Below are positions 56,598 through 64,000 of a DNA stretch of 64,000 nt, one piece after another. Source of the DNA: Aquabacterium olei (GTDB taxonomy: Bacteria; Pseudomonadota; Gammaproteobacteria; Burkholderiales; Burkholderiaceae_C). The notes under the pieces were generated by a model, which did no database searches, had not been told where the DNA came from, and saw only the letters and a program-made list of their open reading frames with translations. Within the stretch, counting starts at the first letter, position 1; every line of letters starts with the position of its first letter. The stretch lies in assembly GCF_003100395.1 (NCBI RefSeq), contig NZ_CP029210.1:186001-250000 (forward strand). The letters run 5' to 3'. Made by a program: the position numbers and the translations under genes.

Positions 56598-58414
56598 AGC
56601 CGGCCTGGTCTCCGCTGCGTGCGGCGTGGCAGTTCGACGGCCCGCGGGTGCTGTCGGCCCAGATGGCCCTGCTCGACCGCAATCTGGGTGGCGCCTTCGT
56701 CGTGTCGTGCCTGATGTCGTGCCTGGCCGCGGTGGCCTTCGTGCTGATTGCGGGCGATCTGCGCGCAGTCTGGTGGGCGCTGCTGACTTCGGCGGTGAGC
56801 CTGGGGTGCCTGCTGGTGCGCAGGGTCCTGCCGCCGCCGGACGACTTGCGTCGCGTCGGCCAGTATGCCCAGGCCGTGCGTGTGATGGCGGCCCTGCTGG
56901 GCAGCTGCCGCGGCGCCATGGCCCCGTGGCTCATGGACCCGGCCCGCCCCGAAACCATCACGCTGGTGCTGGGCATCACGGCCGGCATGAGTTCGGGCGG
57001 TCTGGCCGTGTTTGCGCCCTCGTGGCCGGTGGCCATGGCCTACTGGGTGTGCAGCGTGCTGCCGGTGGCCTTCACCCTCCTTGGCCTGGGCGGCGCCGTG
57101 AACGTGACGCTGGGCGTGGGCGTGCTGGTCTATCTGTGGGCGATGACCGCGTTCTCGCGCAACACCTCGAGCATGGCACTGCGGTCCATCACCCTGCGTT
57201 TCGAGAACGACGGCCTGATCCAGCGCCTGCGTGACCAGACCGAGCGGGCCATGGCCGCCCGCCAGGTGGCCGAGGACGCGCTCGACGATGCCGAGCAGGC
57301 CAACCGCGCCAAGACCGTCTTCCTCGCCTCGGCCAGCCACGACCTGCGCCAGCCGCTGCATGCGCTGTCGCTGTCGCTGGCCACCTTGGGTCGCACGCCG
57401 CTGGATGCGCGCCAGCAGGCGCTGCTGGCCCATGCCACCGCCTCGGCCGATGCCGCGGGCGAGATGCTGCACACGCTGCTCGATTTCTCGAAGATCGATG
57501 CGGGCGTGGTGCGGCCCGCGCCACAGCCCTTTGCGCTCCAGGCCACTTTCGACAAGCTCGCGCGCGAGTTCACCCCGCTGGCCGAGGCCAAGGGCCTGGG
57601 CTGGCGCGCTCGTCCCACCCGGTGCGTGGCCCATGCCGATCCGTCCCTGGTCGAGGTCGTGCTGCGCAACCTGCTGCTCAATGCCGTGCGCTACACCGAG
57701 CGCGGGCGCATCCTGCTGGCCGCCCGCAGCCAGGGCCCGCACGTTGCCATCGAGGTCTGGGACACCGGCATCGGCATCCCCGAGGCCGAGCAGCGGCACG
57801 TGTTCCAGGCTTTCCACCAGCTGGGCAACCCCGAGCGCGACCGCCAGAAAGGCCTGGGGCTGGGCCTGTCCATCGTCGATGGCCTGGCGCGGGCCATGGG
57901 CGCGGAAGTCGACTTGCGCTCGCGCGAGGGGCGGGGTTCGGTGTTCCGCATCATCCTGCCGGCGACGGCGGCCAGTGCGGCGATGGGCGCCGCGCGGTCC
58001 GAGCCGGCACCCGACCTGCGGGGCCTGCGCGTGCTGCTGATCGACGACGATGAGCCGGTGCGCCAGGCCCTGGCCGACCTGCTGACGGATTGCGGTTGCT
58101 GGTGCGAGGCGGTCGATGGCCTGGAGGCCGCCTTGCACCTGCTGTCCGGTTTCTCGCCCGACGTGCTGCTGGTGGACCACCGCCTGCGCGAGCACCGTAC
58201 CGGGGTGCAGGCCGTGGCGGCGATTCGCCAGACGCTGGCCCGGTCGGTGCCGGCGGTGCTGATCACGGGTGACACGGCGCCCGAGCGCCTGCGCGAGGCC
58301 CATGCCAGCGGGCTGACCTTGCTGCACAAGCCCGTGCCGGCCGCCCACCTGCTGGGCGTGCTGCAGGCCTGCCGCGCGGAGCGCCGGGTGGCGAGCGCGA
58401 TGACCACGGGCTGA
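56594..58414 (+). CDS. Hybrid sensor histidine kinase with C-terminal receiver
   Basis: 606 residues from GTG 56594, which overlaps the regulator stop (GTGA). About six membrane helices in the first 200 residues, no recognisable extracytoplasmic sensor; a short coiled-coil follows. His249 in LASASHDLRQPLHALSLS, N box NLLLNAVRYTE, G1 WDTGIGIPE and G2 KGLGLGLSIV are all intact. The C-terminal receiver has IDDDEPVRQ and phospho-Asp528 (LLVDHRLREHRTG). Architecture resembles the membrane-bound hybrid kinases paired with NarL-type regulators. Signal unknown. Confidence 0.88.
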   Translation: MKPAWSPLRAAWQFDGPRVLSAQMALLDRNLGGAFVVSCLMSCLAAVAFVLIAGDLRAVWWALLTSAVSLGCLLVRRVLPPPDDLRRVGQYAQAVRVMAALLGSCRGAMAPWLMDPARPETITLVLGITAGMSSGGLAVFAPSWPVAMAYWVCSVLPVAFTLLGLGGAVNVTLGVGVLVYLWAMTAFSRNTSSMALRSITLRFENDGLIQRLRDQTERAMAARQVAEDALDDAEQANRAKTVFLASASHDLRQPLHALSLSLATLGRTPLDARQQALLAHATASADAAGEMLHTLLDFSKIDAGVVRPAPQPFALQATFDKLAREFTPLAEAKGLGWRARPTRCVAHADPSLVEVVLRNLLLNAVRYTERGRILLAARSQGPHVAIEVWDTGIGIPEAEQRHVFQAFHQLGNPERDRQKGLGLGLSIVDGLARAMGAEVDLRSREGRGSVFRIILPATAASAAMGAARSEPAPDLRGLRVLLIDDDEPVRQALADLLTDCGCWCEAVDGLEAALHLLSGFSPDVLLVDHRLREHRTGVQAVAAIRQTLARSVPAVLITGDTAPERLREAHASGLTLLHKPVPAAHLLGVLQACRAERRVASAMTTG

Positions 58415-58445
58415 ATCCCGCGGCCCACCGCGCAGGGCGGCGACT

Positions 58446-59594
58446 TCAGGCGGCCGCGCGCCGCCTTTGCAGCACCAGCAGGCTCAGGCCCAGCAAGGCC
58501 AGCCAGGCGCCCTGGCCCCCCACGCCGGCGTGGTCGAAGAACCAGCCGCTGACCACCGGGCCGAGCGCGCCGCCGGCCGTGTAGCCGGCGATCATGGCCG
58601 AGGTGCCGGCCAGCGCCGATGTGTCTTCGAAATCATGGGCCACGCGGATCATGCTGAGCGTGTAGAGCGCGCCGCCCAGGCCGCCCCACAGCGCGGCGCA
58701 CAGCCACAGCAGCGGCGGCCAGGCCGTGGCCTGCGTGAAGGCCACCCCGCTGAGCGCCAGCAGCGCGGCCCCGCCCGCAAACAGCCGGCGCGAGGGCACG
58801 TGGTCGGCCAGCCAGCCCAGCGGGTACTGCAAGGCAAAGCTGCCCATGCCCAGCACGCCGGCGATCGAGGTGGCGGCACCCAGCCCCAGGCCCACGGCCG
58901 AGCCGTGCGCGGTCGTCACGCTGCTCAGGCCGACCTCGAACACCCCGCCCACCACCGCCGCCCAGGCCAGCGCCGGCCGGAAGCGCCAGGCGGCCATCAG
59001 GCTCACGTGCGGGCGATCTTCGTGGTGGGCACGCAGGTGGCTGACCGAGGGCGCCAGCGTGATGCCCAGTCCCAGCGCCAGGCCGGCCGCCGCCAGCACG
59101 TTGGCGCCGGTGGGTGTGAGGCCCAGGAGCCCGGGAAGAAAGGGCCCGAGCGCCATGCCGGCGCCCAGCAGCGCCTGGTACAGCCCGGTGAGCCGCCCGC
59201 GGTGCGTCGCTGGCACGTTGTGCGCAATCAGGCCCTCGGTGGCGTTCCAGGCGGCCGCGGCACCCATGCCGGCCATGAGGCTCAGCGCGCACCAGGCGCG
59301 GTAGTCGTCGGTCAGCAGGTAGCCCAGGCAGGACAGCAACTCGAGCAGCAGGCCGATGCGGTAGGCGCGGCCCACGCCCACGCGGTCGAACACGCGCGAG
59401 ACCACCGGCACCAGCAACGCCACGCTCAGAAAGGGCAGCATCGCGACCAGGCCCACCGCCAGGTTGCTGGCCCCGGCCGTCTGAAGGCGCACGGCCAGCA
59501 CCGGGTTGAGCAGGCTGTAGCTGCTCACCACCAGCGTGGTGCCCAGCATCACGCGCCACAGCCCGGCGGGCAGGGCAGGCAGGTTCAGGGGCAC
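58446..59594 (-). CDS. MFS transporter, 12-helix
   Basis: 382 residues with about twelve helices. The motif A-like loop SRVFDRVGVGRAYRIG follows helix 2, and the second half has PLGWLADHVPSRRLF. The start is GTG 59594 (reading MPLNLPALPAGLWRVMLGTT); an ATG further in would lose helix 1. Resembles the sugar- or drug-efflux MFS proteins often annotated YfcJ-like; the substrate is not predictable. It lies 5 bases downstream of corA on the same strand. Confidence 0.82.
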   Translation of the reverse strand: MPLNLPALPAGLWRVMLGTTLVVSSYSLLNPVLAVRLQTAGASNLAVGLVAMLPFLSVALLVPVVSRVFDRVGVGRAYRIGLLLELLSCLGYLLTDDYRAWCALSLMAGMGAAAAWNATEGLIAHNVPATHRGRLTGLYQALLGAGMALGPFLPGLLGLTPTGANVLAAAGLALGLGITLAPSVSHLRAHHEDRPHVSLMAAWRFRPALAWAAVVGGVFEVGLSSVTTAHGSAVGLGLGAATSIAGVLGMGSFALQYPLGWLADHVPSRRLFAGGAALLALSGVAFTQATAWPPLLWLCAALWGGLGGALYTLSMIRVAHDFEDTSALAGTSAMIAGYTAGGALGPVVSGWFFDHAGVGGQGAWLALLGLSLLVLQRRRAAA

Positions 59595-59599
59595 GGTCT

Positions 59600-60559
59600 T
59601 TACTTGAGCCAGCCCTTGCGGCGGAAGAACCAGAACGGCGTGACGATGGACAGCAGCATCAGGCCCAGCGCGAAGGGGTAGCCCCAGGTCTGGCTGAGCT
59701 CGGGCATGTGCTGGAAGTTCATGCCGTAGATGCTGGCGATCAGCGTGGGCGGCAGCAGCGCCACCGAGGCCACCGAGAAGATCTTGATGATCTTGTTCTG
59801 GTTGATGTTGATGAAACCGACGGTCGCATCCATCAGGAAGTTGATCTTGTCGAACAGGAAGGCCGTGTGGCTGTCCAGCGAGTCGATGTCGCGCAGAATC
59901 TGGCGGGCTTCCTCGAACTGGTCGGCGTTCAGCATGCGCGCGCGCATCATGAAGCTCACGGCGCGGCGCGTGTCCATCACGTTGCGGCGGATGCGGCCGT
60001 TCAAGTCTTCCTGGCGCGCGATGGCCGCCAGGGCCTCACCCGCGGCCTGGTCGTTCACCTCTTCCTTGAGCACGCGCTGGCTGACCTTTTCCAGGTCGTC
60101 GTAGATGCCTTCCAGCGTGTCGGCCGAATACTCCGCATCGGCGTCGTACAGCTTGAGCAGCACGTCCTTGGCGTCTTCGATCAGCGCGGGGATGCGGCGG
60201 GCGCGCATGCGCAGCAGGCGGAACACCGGCAGGTCTTCGCGGTGGATCGAGAACAGCACGTTCTGGTGCAGGATGAAGGCCACCCGCACGTTGCGCGGGG
60301 TTTCGTCGTCGTCGATCAGGAAGTCGGAGCGGATGTGCACGGCGCCGTCTTCTTCGTAGAAACGGGCCGATTCCTCCAGGTCGTCGTCGATGATGTCGCC
60401 AGGGATGACGAGGCCGAAACGCACGGCGATCCAGCCCTTCTCTTCGGGCGTCGGATCTTCGAGGTCGACCCAGATCGGGCGGACCGGGGTCAACTCGTCG
60501 AGGCTGTCGATTTCTTCCTGAAACAGCCGGCCATTGGCCAGCGTGAAGACGTTGAGCAT
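59600..60559 (-). CDS. corA: Magnesium and cobalt transporter CorA
   Basis: 319 residues. The cytoplasmic funnel occupies about residues 1-255, followed by two C-terminal membrane helices with the selectivity motif GMN (residues 279-281, IYGMNFQHMPEL). A basic end FFRRKGWLK completes it. It forms a pentameric inner-membrane channel for Mg2+. First gene of the corA-MFS pair; the 456-base gap upstream should hold its promoter. Confidence 0.95.
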   Translation of the reverse strand: MLNVFTLANGRLFQEEIDSLDELTPVRPIWVDLEDPTPEEKGWIAVRFGLVIPGDIIDDDLEESARFYEEDGAVHIRSDFLIDDDETPRNVRVAFILHQNVLFSIHREDLPVFRLLRMRARRIPALIEDAKDVLLKLYDADAEYSADTLEGIYDDLEKVSQRVLKEEVNDQAAGEALAAIARQEDLNGRIRRNVMDTRRAVSFMMRARMLNADQFEEARQILRDIDSLDSHTAFLFDKINFLMDATVGFININQNKIIKIFSVASVALLPPTLIASIYGMNFQHMPELSQTWGYPFALGLMLLSIVTPFWFFRRKGWLK

Positions 60560-61015
60560 GGGAGCTCCAGCACGTGCGCCACAGGCCAGGGGGCCGTACG
60601 CGGTCGCACAGGTTGGTGAAGGGGGTGGAATGTGGTGGTTGCCGCCCCCTCCTGCATGCCGGCCGGCCGCGGCGTCGCGCCGGCGGGTGGCACCGGTCGA
60701 ACCCTGGTGCGCCAGACGGGTCTGGGGCGGTCAGCGGGCTCGGCGCCGGTGGCTGGAGTGGGCGGTCACCAAGGGTGACTGTCCAAGGTGTCTGCTCCGA
60801 AAGTGCCGCATGAACGGCAACACGACATTATGGCGCGTGTTGCGCTGCGGCATGCGCGTGCGGCCGCATGTTCTTGGCAAGCCGGGCGCCCGCCATACGA
60901 AGGCCTTTGGATGCATCAGCTCCGCGAATGATGGGCGATGCATATTCTTCAGTTGATGCATGGGTGACGCTTGCGTAGCATCCGCCCAAGCCCATCCCAT
61001 TGCAGGAGACACGAC
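60560..61015. other. 456-base divergent intergenic region with three ATGCAT motifs
   Basis: It separates corA (minus) from the acyl-CoA dehydrogenase gene (plus) and so should hold both promoters. GATGCAT occurs three times (60910-60916, 60937-60943, 60955-60961) within 52 bases upstream of the dehydrogenase gene. No RNA gene or convincing reading frame was found. Confidence 0.5.
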
Positions 61016-62245
<1,230 letters not shown>

Positions 62246-62250
62246 GCGGC

Positions 62251-62949
62251 ATGGGGGCGATCTACCTGCTGCGCCACGGCCAGGCCTCGTTCGGCTCGAA
62301 CAATTACGACCAGCTCTCGGCCGTCGGCCATCAGCAGGCTCGCGTGCTGGGCGAGGCCTTGAAGGCCCGCGGGGTGACGCCCGACCGGTTGGTGAGTGGC
62401 ACCATGCAGCGCCACCAGGAAACGGCGGCCGGCGCCCTGGCCGGCCTGGGGCTGGATGCGGCCACGCCGCTGGCGCTGCATGCCGGCGTCAACGAGTTCG
62501 ACCACGAGAACGTGATCGAAGTGGCCGAGCCCCGCTATGCCGACAAGGTGGCCATGATGGCCGAGATGGCGGCCACCGGTGACCCGCGCCGTGCCTTCCA
62601 GAAGTTCTTCCAGGACGCCGTGAGCCGCTGGGTGGGCGGCAACCACGACGACGAGTACGCCGAGCCCTGGTCCGTCTTCAAGCTGCGCGTGGTGGCCGCG
62701 CTCGACGAGATCGTCCGGCAGACGCCGCCCAAGGGCACGACGCTGGTATTCACCTCGGGCGGCACGATCAGCGTGGTGTGCGCGCACCTGCTGGGGCTCA
62801 ATGACGCGCAGGCCTTCACCATCAACTGGACGCTGGCCAACGCCGGCATCACCAAGGTGGTGGCCGGGCGCGACGGGCTGCATCTGGTGTCCGTGAACGA
62901 GCACGCGCATGTGGAAGGCACCGAACCTTCCCTCCTGACCTACCGCTGA
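62251..62949 (+). CDS. Histidine phosphatase (phosphoglycerate mutase-like) protein
   Basis: 232 residues. The N-terminal LLRHGQASFGSNNYDQLS carries the phospho-histidine motif RHG (residues 8-10), and TSGGTISVVCAHLLGLN holds the second catalytic region. Such enzymes hydrolyse phosphate esters; true mutase activity is unlikely without a cofactor-type context. Co-transcribed with the acyl-CoA dehydrogenase, perhaps acting on a related phosphorylated intermediate; this is inference. Confidence 0.87.
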   Translation: MGAIYLLRHGQASFGSNNYDQLSAVGHQQARVLGEALKARGVTPDRLVSGTMQRHQETAAGALAGLGLDAATPLALHAGVNEFDHENVIEVAEPRYADKVAMMAEMAATGDPRRAFQKFFQDAVSRWVGGNHDDEYAEPWSVFKLRVVAALDEIVRQTPPKGTTLVFTSGGTISVVCAHLLGLNDAQAFTINWTLANAGITKVVAGRDGLHLVSVNEHAHVEGTEPSLLTYR

Positions 62950-63042
62950 GGGTGTTTCACCGCTCGTGACGATCGGCCCGCCAGGGCTGCGGTCGACAAT
63001 GCCGGCTTCACCGCCGACACACAACGAGAAGGAGACCCCGCG

Positions 63043-63987
63043 ATGCGCATCACCCGAATCCTGGCCATCGGCGTGCTGGCGCTGGCCGCCCTGGCAGGCA
63101 CCGGCGTGGCCCTGACCTGGGCCCCTGATCGACCCGTGGATACGCTCAAGGCGCGCTGGGCGCCGTGGCCTTCGCGCTTTGTCGAGATCGAGGGCATGTC
63201 GGTGCACCTGCGCGACGAAGGCCCGCGCACCGATGCCACGCCCCTCGTGCTGTTGCATGGCACCTCGGCCAGCCTGCATACCTGGGATGGCTGGGTGGAC
63301 GCGCTCAAGGGTGAGCGCCGCATCATCCGCATCGACCTGCCCGGCTTCGGCCTGACCGGCCCCACGCCCGATGGCGACTACCGCCTGGTGCGCTACAGCC
63401 GGTTCGTGGGCGCGCTGCTCGACGAACTCGGCCTCAAGCAGGTCGTGCTGGCCGGCAATTCCTTCGGCGGCCAGGTGGCCTGGAAGTTCGCGGCCGATGC
63501 CCCTGGCCGCGTCGCCCGGCTGGTGCTGGTGGACGCCGCCGGCTACCCGTTCAAGCCCGAGTCGGTGCCCGCGGCCTTCCGCATGGCGCGCATCCCCGCG
63601 CTCGAGCCGCTGATGACGCACACGCTGCCGCGCAGCATGGTCGAATCCAGCGTGCGCAATGTCTACGGGGATCCGGCCCGGGTGACGCCCGAACTGGTCG
63701 ACCGCTATCACGAGCTGGCGCTGCGCGAGGGCAACCGCGGCGCGCTGGTGCAGCGATTCCGCCAGACGCCCGGCGGCGAGTTCGCCGAGCAGATTCCACA
63801 GCTCAAGGTGCCCACGCTGATTCTGTGGGGCGGGCGCGACCGCCTGATCCCACTGGAGAACGGCCAGCGTTTTGCGCGCGAGATCGCGGGCAGCAGGCTG
63901 GTGGTGTTCGACGCCCTGGGCCACGTGCCGCATGAGGAAGACCCTGTGGCCACCGTGGCGGCGGTGAAAGGCTTTCTGGCTCAGTGA
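63043..63987 (+). CDS. Alpha/beta hydrolase
   Basis: 314 residues. An N-terminal hydrophobic anchor or signal (residues 6-22) suggests a membrane or periplasmic location. Oxyanion region VLLHGTSASLHTWDGW; nucleophile Ser140 in AGNSFGGQVAW; Asp266 in WGGRDRLIP; His294 in LGHVPHEEDP, giving the complete triad. The cap domain lies between residues about 165 and 230. Substrate (ester, lactone or peroxide) unknown. ATG 63043 follows GAGAAGGAG. Probably the start of a new unit, 93 bases after the phosphatase gene. Confidence 0.9.
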   Translation: MRITRILAIGVLALAALAGTGVALTWAPDRPVDTLKARWAPWPSRFVEIEGMSVHLRDEGPRTDATPLVLLHGTSASLHTWDGWVDALKGERRIIRIDLPGFGLTGPTPDGDYRLVRYSRFVGALLDELGLKQVVLAGNSFGGQVAWKFAADAPGRVARLVLVDAAGYPFKPESVPAAFRMARIPALEPLMTHTLPRSMVESSVRNVYGDPARVTPELVDRYHELALREGNRGALVQRFRQTPGGEFAEQIPQLKVPTLILWGGRDRLIPLENGQRFAREIAGSRLVVFDALGHVPHEEDPVATVAAVKGFLAQ

Positions 63988-64000
63988 GTGAGCCACCCGC

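Noticed and set aside
60534..60956. Possible 140-codon gene in the corA-acyl-CoA dehydrogenase gap
   Set aside because: Cys/Trp/Arg-rich translation without domain, no good ribosome-binding site, and start inside corA.

Overview
The window is about 64 kb of GC-rich chromosome from a betaproteobacterium, most likely a member of the Burkholderiales near Comamonadaceae or the Leptothrix/Sphaerotilus group. The evidence is the ribosomal and RNA polymerase gene sequences and their order, a TctC (Bug-type) binding protein with its TctBA partners, a reductive pyrimidine pathway under a RutR-like regulator, and a PEP-CTERM protein. The genus is inferred from recall and was not tested. No insertion sequence, prophage, CRISPR array or rRNA operon is visible.

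Layout. 1-4.9 kb: end of a polysaccharide cluster (GT4 glycosyltransferase, O-antigen ligase-like protein, hexapeptide acyltransferase, MurJ-like flippase). 5.0-19.4 kb: tRNA-Tyr, -Gly, -Thr, tuf, tRNA-Trp, secE-nusG, rplKA, rplJL, rpoBC, with leaders and hairpins between them. 19.5-25.8 kb: accessory genes (small conserved hypothetical, DHA2-type MFS pump, SNF2-like helicase, small membrane protein, PEP-CTERM protein, membrane protein). 26.0-36.2 kb: rpsL-rpsG-fusA-tuf-rpsJ, then rplC through rpsQ. The rplC block has its own promoter and ends in a strong terminator, and the spc genes (rplN onward) do not follow. 36.3 kb: a peroxiredoxin gene.

37.2-47.8 kb is a pyrimidine salvage/catabolism locus. 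preT-preA-hydA-amidase run rightward. An ABC importer operon (ATPase, two permeases, binding protein) ending in rutR and a YkgJ-like gene runs leftward. Both transcription units begin with a 16-bp site of the RutR type (37255-37270 and 47823-47838), which ties import and degradation together.

48.0-49.3 kb: a DAHP synthase gene preceded by a textbook attenuator. Its leader peptide contains Phe-Tyr-Trp-Tyr-Phe-Phe, followed by protector, antiterminator and terminator segments. 49.3-55.8 kb: a TctD/TctE two-component system, the TctCBA tricarboxylate transporter and an AbrB-family membrane protein. 55.9-58.4 kb: a LuxR-type response regulator overlapping a hybrid histidine kinase. 58.4-60.6 kb (minus strand): an MFS transporter and CorA. 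61.0-64.0 kb: acyl-CoA dehydrogenase, histidine phosphatase and alpha/beta hydrolase.

The most interesting signals are regulatory: the aromatic attenuator ahead of DAHP synthase, the paired RutR-type operators, a mutually exclusive hairpin switch between rpsJ and rplC, and a long RNase III-like duplex between rplL and rpoB.
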